Assembly: GCF_023634065.1 (NCBI RefSeq)
Contig: NZ_JALKCV010000001.1
Location: 682,001 to 746,000, forward strand
Origin: Microbulbifer litoralis
GTDB taxonomy: Bacteria > Pseudomonadota > Gammaproteobacteria > Pseudomonadales > Cellvibrionaceae
DNA: 64,000 bases
Direction: 5' to 3'
Under the pieces are notes generated by a model that worked only from the letters and a program-made list of their open reading frames with translations, was not told the origin of the DNA and made no database searches. A program made the translations under genes and the position numbers. Positions 47,279 through 55,573 of this stretch are shown here, in pieces (within the stretch, counting starts at the first letter, position 1; each line of letters begins with the position of its first letter).

Positions 47279-47390
47279 GGCCCTGCTGCCGGGGGAGGTT
47301 TGCGGGACTGTCTGCGAGAGGGACCTCGCGGACAAGCCTACAGGGACGTATTCACGGCGTGTCCCGCAAACCTCCCCCGGTAGCAGGGCC
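47279..47390 (-). repeat. Large dispersed hairpin repeat, copy R5 (reverse orientation)
   Basis: Arms 47279-47308 and 47361-47390 pair at 29 of 30 positions (the other can be G-U); loop 52 nt. Arm middle GGGGAGGTTTG. On the minus strand the loop begins ACGCCGTGAATACGTCC and has the same inner stem as R1. Its flank (minus strand) reads TTTGCATCTG, ATTCTTTTCGAGTCCCGAGT and includes three copies of the 7-nt GGGACTC (47231-47251, plus strand). Located inside the hmuT-hmuU gap. Confidence 0.82.
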
Positions 47391-47404
47391 GCCACCGCTT
47401 TCGC

Positions 47405-48286
47405 TTACCGGCTGGCAGCGGCAGGAGTTGTCTCCCCGGAAAACAACCGGTTGATTCTTTTTGCCTCCTGCAGACTTGCCAGACCGATGCCGCCGAGCAG
47501 CGCATAGCCGTCCACCTCGGCAAAAGCCTTCCTCTCGCCTGCCGGGGTCAGCTTCAACAGCGGCAGCCATTCCAGCAGCGCGGCGCCCTCTTTCAACTGC
47601 TGTGCCTGATCTGAAGAATAGAAGATCCAGTCCGGGCGCAGCTTCAGCAGCGCCTCGTCGGTCAGCGTCTTGTAGCCGGAAAAATCCACCGCGTTCTGTC
47701 CGCCGGACAGCCGAATCAGGCTGTGCGGACTGGTGTCGGCGCCGGCCACCTTGATGCCGCGACCGCTCTGCGCGCGCACAAACAGCACCCGCGGTTTTTC
47801 CGGCAGCGATGCGACCGATTTTTTCAGCGCGGCCAGGTCTGCGCGCGCCCCGGCGGCCACCTCGCCGGCCGGCTTCTCCAGCACCCCGGCGAGGTGCTCG
47901 ATATTGCCCAGCAGCTCCTCGCCGTTGCGCGCCTCCGGCAGTTTGACCACCGCCACACCGGAACTGTGCAGCAACTCCAGGGTACTGGCCGGTCCCATAT
48001 GCTCGCCGCCGATCAACAGTTCCGGGCGCTGCGCCAGCAGCCCCTCCGGCGGCAGCTGGCGGTAGTAGCCCACCACCGGCAAGCGGCGGAAATCCTCCGG
48101 CAGGCGCGTGGAGGAATCCACCGCGACCAGGTTGTCGCCCACGCCGAGCGCCAACGCCAGTTCGGTGACCGCGTGGCCGGCGCTGACGATGCGCTGCGGC
48201 GTTTCGGCACAGGCGCCGACCGCGGCGAGCGCGAGGCCCGCAGCGGCAAACAGTTTTTTCAGTGACAGCGAGCGAGAGGATTTCAT
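47405..48286 (-). CDS. hmuT: Periplasmic heme-binding protein
   Basis: 293 aa from ATG 48286, which starts directly at a signal peptide (LSLKKLFAAAGLALAAVGAC, cut near residue 25). In-frame ATGs at 48298, 48322 and 48337 would add up to 17 residues. BtuF/HmuT fold: PQRIVSAGHAVTELALALG, VVGYYRQLPPEGLLAQRPEL, then FVRAQSGRGIKVAGADTSP and LIRLSGGQNAV, the HmuT pattern. Passes heme from the outer-membrane receptor to HmuUV. Upstream gene is exbD, so it is operonic with the Ton genes. Confidence 0.87.
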   Translation of the reverse strand: MKSSRSLSLKKLFAAAGLALAAVGACAETPQRIVSAGHAVTELALALGVGDNLVAVDSSTRLPEDFRRLPVVGYYRQLPPEGLLAQRPELLIGGEHMGPASTLELLHSSGVAVVKLPEARNGEELLGNIEHLAGVLEKPAGEVAAGARADLAALKKSVASLPEKPRVLFVRAQSGRGIKVAGADTSPHSLIRLSGGQNAVDFSGYKTLTDEALLKLRPDWIFYSSDQAQQLKEGAALLEWLPLLKLTPAGERKAFAEVDGYALLGGIGLASLQEAKRINRLFSGETTPAAASR

Positions 48287-48328
48287 AGGGAGTTTCATAG
48301 GGAGTGCGATAGAGAGTCTCATGGGAAA
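48281..48328. repeat. 12-nt tandem repeat at the hmuT start
   Basis: Four degenerate units of TTTCATAGGGAG (48281, 48293, 48305, 48317); the first two are identical. On the minus strand this encodes 4-residue steps (MRLS, IALP, MKLP, MKSS) and lays out several in-frame ATGs before the signal peptide. Confidence 0.7.
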
Positions 48329-48353
48329 TTCCAGCATCGGATTTATTGTGTTG

Positions 48354-48791
48354 TCAGGGCCTGGCGCCGCCCGGCTGCAGCGCAATCTCCGCAACCGCGA
48401 CACCTTCTTTCTGCAGCAACGCGAACAGATCCAGCATCCGCTGCACCGGCACATCGCGATCGCTGGCCAGCGCCACCGGCCGCTGCCGCGCCTCGCGCAG
48501 TTCTGCCAACAGTGCGCGCTCGAACTCGCCGCGATCGCTGAAGCCCCTGTCGCCCAGGCCCCATTGATAGGGACCACCGGCCGGCAGGGAAACGGTGAGC
48601 GGATCCGCCGGCAGCTGTTCGCTGACGCTGTCGTTGCCGGGCAACGCCATCGGCAGCGACACCAGGCGCATATTGGCCGTCAGCAACAGGAACACCAGCA
48701 CGATAAAAATGATATCCAGCAGCGGCGTCAGGTCCGGTGCCATCTGGGCGACGGAAAATGACTGGCGGGACTGTCGGGAAACATCGATCAC
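48354..48791 (-). CDS. exbD: ExbD/TolR family biopolymer transport protein
   Basis: 145 aa. Inner-membrane partner of ExbB that helps energise TonB with the proton gradient. One helix with the key aspartate in DLTPLLDIIFIVLVFLLLTA, then a periplasmic domain ending VAVAEIALQPGGARP. One base after the exbB end, so cotranscribed. TolR is the alternative but no Tol genes are present. Confidence 0.87.
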   Translation of the reverse strand: MIDVSRQSRQSFSVAQMAPDLTPLLDIIFIVLVFLLLTANMRLVSLPMALPGNDSVSEQLPADPLTVSLPAGGPYQWGLGDRGFSDRGEFERALLAELREARQRPVALASDRDVPVQRMLDLFALLQKEGVAVAEIALQPGGARP

Positions 48792-48792
48792 A

Positions 48793-49461
48793 TCAGGCCG
48801 CCTTTACAAAACTTGCCTCGCGCCGGCCGGCGCAGGGATCCAGCCCCTCCAGCCACAGGTTGCCGCGGTTGAACAGGTGCTCCAGGTCGGCGACGATGCG
48901 ATCGCTCCAGATACCCAGCAGGTGCGCGCCGCCGATCGCCGGCAGCGCAATCAGCAGGCCCGCCGCCGTCGTCGACAGTGCCATACCCAGGCCATCCGCC
49001 AGCAGCGCCGGCGTCACCGGCGCATCGCTGGTACTGAGACCGGCGAACATATCGATCAGGCCCAGCACCGTGCCCAACAGCCCCATCAGCGGGCTCAGGA
49101 TGCCGATCACCATCAGCAGGCGCAGGCCGCTGTGCAGCCGGCGGCGGCGGTCCTGCAGCCAGACCGCGGCCACTTCCTCGCGCTGATTTTTTTCCGCGTC
49201 GGCGTGCCGCAATAACAGCGCGGTGGCGCGGCTGGCGAGGCCGCGTTCGCCGTCACACTGCTGCGCCAGTTCGGGCAGGCCCCCGGCGCCGGCGCGCTGC
49301 AGCCGGCACATGGATTTTTCGATGCCCCGATGGCCGGTCGACAGCAGCAGCACAACGCGCTCCAGCAGCAGTGCCAGGGCCAGCGCGGAAACCAGCAATA
49401 GCGGCCAGGCCATGGGGCCCAGTTGGGCGAAGAGTTGCGGCCAGGATTGGTTGTTCAGCAT
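48793..49461 (-). CDS. exbB: ExbB/TolQ/MotA family proton channel protein
   Basis: 222 aa, three membrane helices (~18-40, ~120-140, ~160-185). Conserved segment LSPLMGLLGTVLGLIDMFAG and the second, LLADGLGMALSTTAAGLLIALP. Works with ExbD to drive TonB-dependent receptors. Between tonB and exbD on the minus strand. Confidence 0.87.
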   Translation of the reverse strand: MLNNQSWPQLFAQLGPMAWPLLLVSALALALLLERVVLLLSTGHRGIEKSMCRLQRAGAGGLPELAQQCDGERGLASRATALLLRHADAEKNQREEVAAVWLQDRRRRLHSGLRLLMVIGILSPLMGLLGTVLGLIDMFAGLSTSDAPVTPALLADGLGMALSTTAAGLLIALPAIGGAHLLGIWSDRIVADLEHLFNRGNLWLEGLDPCAGRREASFVKAA

Positions 49462-49500
49462 GTCAATCTCGATTGTTACTTTGAAGCGCCTCTGCCCGGC

Positions 49501-50193
49501 TCACAGCGTAAACCGGATCGGCAACTGCACCCGCGACTGGCGCGGGCGGCCGTTTTCCCGGTAGGGCAGGAAGCGCCAGTCTTCCACCGCCGCCAGCGCC
49601 GCCCTGTCGAGGCTGTCGACGCCGGAGGACCGCAGCACTTCCCTGGCCACCTGTTCGCCGCGGCGACCCAGTTGAACCTCGATTACCACCGTGCCCTGCT
49701 GCCGTCGCTGGCGCGCCAGGCTCGGGTATGCCGGCGGGTGTGGCGGGCTGGCGAAAGCGGGCCTGTCAACCAGTACCGGCTCTTCGCCGGCGCCGATTTC
49801 CGGAGCCGTCGCGGCCGGGGCTGCGGTCTCTGCCGATACTTTGTCTTCGTCTTCGGTCTTCTTCTCGGTTGCCGTTTCCGCCTGCGCGATTGCCGCCGGC
49901 TCGCGGCTGGCCGACGGCTCGGGTGCTCTCCCGGGCGGAGCCTTTTCCGCGATTTTTTCCGAAACCTGCGGCTTGGGCGGTGTCGGCGGTGGAATTCGCG
50001 CTTCCGCTTTTTGCGATTCCGCGGCGCTCATCTCCATAGCCTGCTGCGTCTCCGCGCTGCTCAGGCGCAACTGGCCGAGAGACAGCGCGACCTTCCCGGC
50101 AGGCGCGCGGATCGCGGTCGCGGGGGCTGCCCACAGCAGCCAGCCGTGCAGCACAAAAGACAACAACAGCATTGCCGCCAGTCTTTTATTCAC
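49501..50193 (-). CDS. tonB: TonB family energy transducer
   Basis: 230 aa. N-terminal anchor (LAAMLLLSFVLHGWLLW), a long proline/alanine/glutamate-rich spacer (~60-140), and a C-terminal TonB domain (PPAYPSLARQRRQQGTVVIE, then SGVDSLDRAALAAVEDWRFLP). Links the ExbBD motor to outer-membrane receptors such as hmuR, which is divergent. First gene of tonB-exbB-exbD-hmuTUV. Confidence 0.88.
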   Translation of the reverse strand: MNKRLAAMLLLSFVLHGWLLWAAPATAIRAPAGKVALSLGQLRLSSAETQQAMEMSAAESQKAEARIPPPTPPKPQVSEKIAEKAPPGRAPEPSASREPAAIAQAETATEKKTEDEDKVSAETAAPAATAPEIGAGEEPVLVDRPAFASPPHPPAYPSLARQRRQQGTVVIEVQLGRRGEQVAREVLRSSGVDSLDRAALAAVEDWRFLPYRENGRPRQSRVQLPIRFTL

Positions 50194-50536
50194 CTGTCAC
50201 CTTTTCACCTCTCGCCCTGCCGATATCGCCCATCCAGTCAGAATCCTCTCCCCGCCCGGGGCGACTGCCTCCACTTCCTGGCAATCAACGTCAGTGACGC
50301 CCGGCGAAGCTGGCACAAGATTAGCAATTTGACCATCTAATATCAAATGATAACAATTCGTATTTACAATACAGTTAACAGAAACTACCATTCCCACCCA
50401 CTGCGCAGCGCTACCCGACTCAAAAGCCAGAAAACTGGAAAAACCGCAGACGGGCAACAGCCATAAAACAGCTCACTTTTTAAACAGGGCAAACGACTCG
50501 TATCCACACGAAATCATCACAAAGGGGGACCTGATC
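50194..50536. other. Divergent regulatory region of the heme locus
   Basis: About 340 bp between tonB (minus) and hmuR (plus). The part near 50330-50400 is AT-rich and holds a Fur-box-like site. No open frame of note. Promoters for both operons should lie here. Confidence 0.6.
50346..50365. promoter_or_regulatory. Fur-box-like operator
   Basis: AATGATAACAATTCGTATTT resembles the Fur consensus (GATAATGATAATCATTATC): the TGATAA half matches well and the other half partly. It is about 150 bp from tonB and 170 bp from hmuR, where Fur with iron would repress both. Match by eye only. Confidence 0.5.
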
Positions 50537-52579
50537 ATGGGTCTGCAGATCAAACCGCTGGCCGCGGCCATCCTCGCGCTCGGCGCCACTCCCACAATCG
50601 CACAACAGGACAATACGAACGGCGAACAGCCGGTTATCCAGTTCGGTGAAACGGTGGTGGCCGCCGAGCGCAATCCCGCCGCCACCGAAAAAGAACCGGG
50701 CACAGTGGTCGTCGACCGCGTGCAACTCGAGGAGCAGCAACCGGAGTCCGTCGCCCAGGTACTGAAATACGAGCCGAATATCGACGTGGTCGGCGGCCCG
50801 CGCTACAGCAGCCAGTCTCCCAGTATTCGCGGCCTCGGCGGCGTGCGTGTGCTGCAGACCATCGACGGCGCGCGCCAGAACTTCAACTCCGGCCACCGCG
50901 GCACCTACCAGATGGACCCGGAACTGCTGAAGCAGGTGGAAGTAAAAAAAGGGCCGGCCAGCAGCCTGTGGGGCTCCGGCGCCATCGGCGGCGTCGTCGC
51001 ACAGAGCACCAAGAGCGCGCGCGACCTGCTGCGCGACGGCCGGGCCGTCGGCGGCTACCTCAAGGAAGAGCTGGGCACCAACGGCGATTCCACCGAGACC
51101 AGTGCCGCGGTCTACGGTGAATCCGGCAGTCTCGATTACCTGCTCAATGCCAGTGTCTCCGACCACGACAATCTGGAAATCGGCGGCGGCGACGAACTCG
51201 AGGACAGCGCCAGCGAAAACACCGCCCTGCTGGCCAGGGCCGGCTGGCAACTGGCCGAAAACCAGCGACTGGATATCTCCCTGCGCCACAACAATCGCGA
51301 GGAAAATGCGCCGTCCAATCCCGGTTCAAATGTGGGCACCAGCTCGCCGCTGGTGGAGCGCGATAGTACTGACCGCAACCTGACGGCGAACTACCTGCTA
51401 CAGGCATTCGAAGGCAGGCACACCAGCAAACTCACCGTCTATCGCAACGAAACCCGCTTCGACGAGTTTCGCCCCACCATGGGCGAGGGCGGCCAGCGCG
51501 ACGACACCGAGGTGGAGACCACCGGTATCGCCATCAACAACGCCACCGACGGCCTCGGCGCCCAGTGGATCTACGGGCTCGACTGGTACCGGGATGATGT
51601 GAACACCGTCCGCGACGGCGAAAACCGCCCGGCCGACCTGGACGCGGAAACCGACACCCTAGGCCTCTACACGCGCGCGGACTTCGCCATCGGCGAGCAC
51701 CTGACGCTGACCCCGGGGCTGCGCTACGACCGCTACGAGGCCGAAAGCGCCGAACTGCAGGGCTCCGCCCGCGACGACAGCGCGGTATCGCCCTCCTTCG
51801 CCGCCGCGCTGCAGACCGCCGACTGGATGACCCTGACCGCCAGCTACGCCGAGGCCTTCCGCGCACCGGGCGTGGAGGAGATGTACACCGAGGGCACCCA
51901 CTTCTGCTACGGCGATTTCGGTTTCGGCCCGATCTGCAACACCTTCCTGCCCAACCCGGACCTGGAAGCGGAAGAGGCGCAAAACACCGAACTGCGCGCC
52001 GACCTGCAGTTTGCCGGCCTGTGGAACAGCGGCGACCAGTTGAGCGCCAGCGCCGCGGTTTTCCGCAACCGGGTGGACAACTTTATCGAGCAGCTCACGG
52101 TCAACCCGCACCCGAGCTTCTTCTTCCCGATGAACACTACCTACCAGAATGTGGAAGAGGCGGAACTGGAGGGCTTCGAGCTGGCCGCCAACTACCTGGT
52201 TGGCGACCTGGAGCTGGGACTCAGCTACGGCCAGACCGAGGGCAAAGACCTGGGCGACGACAGCTACCTGAGCAATATCCCGGCGGACAAATGGGTGCTG
52301 GATATCGGCCACTATTTCCTGCAGCGCGACCTGAAAACCGGCCTGCGCGCCACCCGCGCCAGCGCCCAGGAACAGCTGCCGGAAAGCGAGACCCGCGAGT
52401 TCGACGGCTACACCCTGGCCGACGCCTACGTCACCTGGGAGCCGGCCACCGGCGCCGCCCGGGGCCTGAAACTGGGGCTGGCACTGGACAACCTGACCGA
52501 CGAGGAGTACCGGGTGGCCTTCCAGGAACTGACTATGCCGGGCCGCAACATCAAACTGTCGGCCAGCTACAGTTTCTAA
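50537..52579 (+). CDS. hmuR: TonB-dependent hemoglobin/heme outer-membrane receptor
   Basis: 680 aa. Signal peptide ~1-22. Plug domain from ~35 (FGETVVAAERNPAATEKEPG, SPSIRGLGGVRVLQTIDGAR, LLKQVEVKKGPASSLWGSGA), then a 22-strand barrel. Receptor hallmarks FRAP (EAFRAPGVEEMY) and NPDLE (LPNPDLEAEEAQNTELR), typical of the heme/hemoglobin group, and a C-terminal aromatic end (SASYSF). AAGGGGGA before ATG 50537. Binds heme outside and passes it to HmuT. Transcribed with hutX and hutZ. Confidence 0.9.
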   Translation: MGLQIKPLAAAILALGATPTIAQQDNTNGEQPVIQFGETVVAAERNPAATEKEPGTVVVDRVQLEEQQPESVAQVLKYEPNIDVVGGPRYSSQSPSIRGLGGVRVLQTIDGARQNFNSGHRGTYQMDPELLKQVEVKKGPASSLWGSGAIGGVVAQSTKSARDLLRDGRAVGGYLKEELGTNGDSTETSAAVYGESGSLDYLLNASVSDHDNLEIGGGDELEDSASENTALLARAGWQLAENQRLDISLRHNNREENAPSNPGSNVGTSSPLVERDSTDRNLTANYLLQAFEGRHTSKLTVYRNETRFDEFRPTMGEGGQRDDTEVETTGIAINNATDGLGAQWIYGLDWYRDDVNTVRDGENRPADLDAETDTLGLYTRADFAIGEHLTLTPGLRYDRYEAESAELQGSARDDSAVSPSFAAALQTADWMTLTASYAEAFRAPGVEEMYTEGTHFCYGDFGFGPICNTFLPNPDLEAEEAQNTELRADLQFAGLWNSGDQLSASAAVFRNRVDNFIEQLTVNPHPSFFFPMNTTYQNVEEAELEGFELAANYLVGDLELGLSYGQTEGKDLGDDSYLSNIPADKWVLDIGHYFLQRDLKTGLRATRASAQEQLPESETREFDGYTLADAYVTWEPATGAARGLKLGLALDNLTDEEYRVAFQELTMPGRNIKLSASYSF

Positions 52580-52598
52580 ACGATTCTCCCGTAGGAGC

Positions 52599-52628
52599 GC
52601 TGGGCCGCACTCGGCTGGGCCGCACCCG
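52599..52628. repeat. Short tandem direct repeat before hutX
   Basis: GCTGGGCCGCACTCG (52599-52613) followed at once by GCTGGGCCGCACCCG (52614-52628), 14 of 15 identical. Preceded by GTAGGAGC, as in the REP-like palindrome at 22013. Confidence 0.6.
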
Positions 52629-52666
52629 GCCACTCTTACAAAAGGCATTCGTTCGCGAGAGGAAAA

Positions 52667-53179
52667 ATGCAACAACGAATTCAACAACTGCTGGAAAGCG
52701 CGCCCGGCCATACGCTGGAACAGATGGCGAAACAACTCGACACCAGTGTGCGCGACATCATCGCCGCCCTGCCCGGCGAGATGGCCGCGCTCGCCGACAG
52801 CGAACAACTGTGGGCGCTGATCGGCGAATTGCCGGACTGGGGCAGGGTCACCGTGATCGTGCAGAACGAGGGCTCGGTATTCGAGTTCAAGGGCGACTTC
52901 CCCAAGGGGACTGTCGCCCACGGCTACTACAACTTCATGCACCACAAGAACCCGTTCCACGGCCACCTGCTGGTGGACGGCCTGGCGGAAGTGGCATTTG
53001 TCAGCAAACCCCACCGCGGCGCCGAGAGCCACTCGCTGGTATTCCTGTCGCCGGCCGGCAACTGCGTATTCAAGGTTTTTCTCGGCCGGGATGAGGAACG
53101 CAGGCTGATTCCGGAGCAGGTGGAAAAATTCACGCAACGAAAACAACAGCTGGCCCGGACCAGCGCAACAGATTCCTAG
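52667..53179 (+). CDS. hutX: Heme utilisation cytosolic carrier protein HutX/HuvX
   Basis: 170 aa. Binds imported heme and hands it to HutZ. Family pattern: GDFPKGTVAHGYYNFMHHKN, PFHGHLLVDGLAEVAFVSKP, then GNCVFKVFLGRDEERRL. GAGAGG precedes the ATG. Nine bases before hutZ, so operonic. Cytoplasmic. Confidence 0.87.
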   Translation: MQQRIQQLLESAPGHTLEQMAKQLDTSVRDIIAALPGEMAALADSEQLWALIGELPDWGRVTVIVQNEGSVFEFKGDFPKGTVAHGYYNFMHHKNPFHGHLLVDGLAEVAFVSKPHRGAESHSLVFLSPAGNCVFKVFLGRDEERRLIPEQVEKFTQRKQQLARTSATDS

Positions 53180-53187
53180 GGGAAACC

Positions 53188-53748
53188 ATGTCGGAAGAAA
53201 ACAGCCAACAACCGCCGGAGCAGAAAACCGATGAAGGGGCGGAACTGGTGGCCGAGGTGCGCAACTTCATCGCCTCGCGCAAACTGCTCAACCTCGCCAG
53301 CCTGACCGCCGGCGGCCACCCCCACGCCAGTACCGCGCCCTTCCTGGCAGCGGACGGCAACTTCTACCTTTTTATCAGCGATCTGTCGGAACACGCCACC
53401 AACCTCAAGGGCGACAGCCGCGCATCGGTGATATTCAACGCCGATGAGAGCGACACCAGGCAGCCGTTTGCGCGCCTGCGCGTCACCTTCAACGTAGAGG
53501 CGGGTGTCGTCGGGCGCGACGACCCCCTGTGGCAGCGCCGTATCGAGCAGATGGGAGAAAAGTTCGGCCCGGTAGTCGATCACCTGAAGGACCTGGAGGA
53601 CTTTCACCTGTTCGAACTGAAACCCAGCGGCGGCCGCTACGTGAAAGGCTTCGGCAGGGCCTATGCGCTGGAGGGCCTGGAAAGGCAGGTGGCGCTGCAC
53701 CTGAAGGACGGCCACAGAACAAAGGGCGACCTGCGCGACGCCGGCTGA
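53188..53748 (+). CDS. hutZ: Heme utilisation/degradation protein HutZ (pyridoxamine-oxidase fold)
   Basis: 186 aa. Split-barrel flavin-reductase-like fold: LLNLASLTAGGHPHASTAPF, FYLFISDLSEHATNLKGDSR, ASVIF, and GGRYVKGFGRAYALEGLE near the end. HutZ proteins bind heme and in Vibrio degrade it to release iron; that activity is inferred here. AGGGGAAACC before ATG 53188. Last gene of hmuR-hutX-hutZ, followed by a terminator. Confidence 0.87.
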   Translation: MSEENSQQPPEQKTDEGAELVAEVRNFIASRKLLNLASLTAGGHPHASTAPFLAADGNFYLFISDLSEHATNLKGDSRASVIFNADESDTRQPFARLRVTFNVEAGVVGRDDPLWQRRIEQMGEKFGPVVDHLKDLEDFHLFELKPSGGRYVKGFGRAYALEGLERQVALHLKDGHRTKGDLRDAG

Positions 53749-53757
53749 CAGATACCC

Positions 53758-53783
53758 GGGCGCCATCTGGCGCCCCTTTTTTT
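53758..53783 (+). terminator. Terminator after hutZ
   Basis: GGGCGCC (53758-53764), ATCT, GGCGCCC (53769-53775), then a run of seven T. Clear intrinsic terminator for hmuR-hutX-hutZ. Confidence 0.85.
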
Positions 53784-53934
53784 GGCGCCAGCTTCCCCTT
53801 GGCACCCCCTTCCCCACTGAAACAAAATTGTCACCGCTTCTTCATCCATCGCCGCTATCTTGATTTCCCGTTTGCACCACATCCACGAAATCAGCCGCAA
53901 ACGACCATAATCACCATAAAAGGGGGATCTCCAT

Positions 53935-54336
53935 ATGCGCACTGCCATTCCGTTACTTTCCGCTCTCCTTGTGTCTGCCTGCAGCAATATGGAAACGGCG
54001 CAGCAGGTCACCATCAGCGGTACCGTGATCGAGAGCGACGGCAAGTTCTATCTGCAGGACAGTGACTCCCGATACCACCTGAACGCCATGCCGCAACTGC
54101 AGTACCGGGATTACCTGGGCCGGGAACTGGTGATCCGCGGCGAGGTGCCGGCCGAATGCGCCCAGGCCTGGCAGGATGCCGTGGTCCAGGTGGGTGACAA
54201 TGCAGAACTGGTCGACTGGGAGAAAGTGGACTGGTCGCCCTGTATCGCGCCACAGCGGATCAAGCTGGTTACTACCGAGGGGCCGGAGCTGGTTTACGAT
54301 TGGGAGAAAATCGACCTTGAGGACTACTACTTCTGA
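53935..54336 (+). CDS. Putative lipoprotein, unknown function
   Basis: 133 aa. Signal peptide with lipobox LVSAC (cysteine 16), so probably lipid-anchored. The rest (QQVTISGTVIESDGKFYLQD, LGRELVIRGEVPAEC, IKLVTTEGPELVYDWEKIDL) looks like a small beta domain, OB-like. AAAGGGGG upstream. It stands alone between the heme locus and the valine-catabolism genes. I do not recognise the family. Confidence 0.7.
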   Translation: MRTAIPLLSALLVSACSNMETAQQVTISGTVIESDGKFYLQDSDSRYHLNAMPQLQYRDYLGRELVIRGEVPAECAQAWQDAVVQVGDNAELVDWEKVDWSPCIAPQRIKLVTTEGPELVYDWEKIDLEDYYF

Positions 54337-54526
54337 CTCGCGGGCAGTTGCGGACCCGCATGTGGCCAACAATCATTCGTCACCATCGTAGCTGCAGTGG
54401 GTACCGGTCAGCTCGCTGAGCGCCATCAGGTCGAGAATTTCCACCGCCCGTCCGTTTCGGCGAAAGAGGTTAAGCGTTGTGCCGGCGGCCCCCTTGATCC
54501 AGGTCAACCGGGGATGCCGCCGGTTG

Positions 54527-55426
54527 TCAGTCGCCCGCCGGGCGCCGGAACAGGTTCTGGATACTGGAGAAATCCAGCGCGCGATTGTCGTCGTCACCGC
54601 CGTGCAGCTGGTACAGGTTTTTCGCCAGGGCCCCCAGCGGGGTCGACGAGGCGCTGCCGGCGGCGGTATCCATCGCCAGCCCCAGGTCTTTCAGCATCAG
54701 CGCCACGGAGAAACCGCCGCTGTAATCCCGCGACGCCGGTACCCCGTCCATCACGCCGGGATAGGGATTGTACTTTTCCAGTGACCAGTTGCCGCCGGAG
54801 CTGGCCTTCATGATGTCCGACAGCACTTTCGGGTCCAGGCCATTGTCCACCCCCAGTTGCAGCGCCTCGGATGTGCCGATCATATGGATCGCCAACAGCA
54901 TGTTGTTGCAGATCTTGGCCATCTGGCCGGCGCCGGCAGGGCCGGCGTGGAAGATATTGGCCCCCATCGCCTCGAGCACCGGGCGCGCCGCGTCGACATC
55001 GGCGGCCTCGCCACCGCACATAAACGAAAGCGAACCCGCCGCGGCCGCCGCCGTGCCGCCGGAGACGGGCGCGTCGATCGCGCGTATGCCCCGCTCGCCG
55101 GCGGCGGCGATCAGTTGGCGCGCGTCGTTGGCGGCGATGGTGGAGGAGTCGATCACCAGAGTGCTGGTATCCAGCGCCTGCAACAGGCCGCGCGCGCCCA
55201 GGTAGAGGCCCTTGACGGCATCGCCGCTGGGCAGCATCGAAATGACTGCGTCGGCGCCCTGTGCCGCCTGTTGTGCACTGTCGGCACGCGTGCAGCCATT
55301 CTCCACAGCCTGCGCCAGGGCCGATTCCGACGGATCGAAAGCGGTGACCGAAAAGCCCGCTTTGACCAGGTTGGCGGCCATGGGGCCGCCCATATTGCCG
55401 AGGCCCAGAAAGGCGATTTTTTTCAT
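54527..55426 (-). CDS. mmsB: 3-hydroxyisobutyrate dehydrogenase
   Basis: 299 aa. Oxidises 3-hydroxyisobutyrate to methylmalonate semialdehyde in valine degradation, using NAD. N-terminal Rossmann site IAFLGLGNMGGPMAANLVKA, then DAPVSGGTAAAAAGSLSFM (substrate site) and GAGQMAKICNNMLLAIHMIG with the catalytic lysine. Ends LGALAKNLYQLHGG...DFSSI, as expected. It lies near the 3-hydroxyisobutyryl-CoA hydrolase, the step before it, on the same strand, with hairpin R6 between them. Confidence 0.9.
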   Translation of the reverse strand: MKKIAFLGLGNMGGPMAANLVKAGFSVTAFDPSESALAQAVENGCTRADSAQQAAQGADAVISMLPSGDAVKGLYLGARGLLQALDTSTLVIDSSTIAANDARQLIAAAGERGIRAIDAPVSGGTAAAAAGSLSFMCGGEAADVDAARPVLEAMGANIFHAGPAGAGQMAKICNNMLLAIHMIGTSEALQLGVDNGLDPKVLSDIMKASSGGNWSLEKYNPYPGVMDGVPASRDYSGGFSVALMLKDLGLAMDTAAGSASSTPLGALAKNLYQLHGGDDDNRALDFSSIQNLFRRPAGD

Positions 55427-55573
55427 GATGATCTCCCTGTTTTTATTGTTGATATCCGTTGGTTGATTGGTCGGGGTTGTGTGTCAGCGCATCTCCGCGG
55501 TCGTCACCGGCGTTTGTCTTCGCCCTTGCGGCATGGCCCCGTGGGCCTAGTGCTTGTTAGCCAGCTCAGTGGC

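Noticed and set aside
47272..47454. Open frames across hairpin R5 and similar ones at R1, R2 and R3
   Set aside because: They encode only the repeat itself (arginine/serine-rich), with no conserved start or ribosome site.
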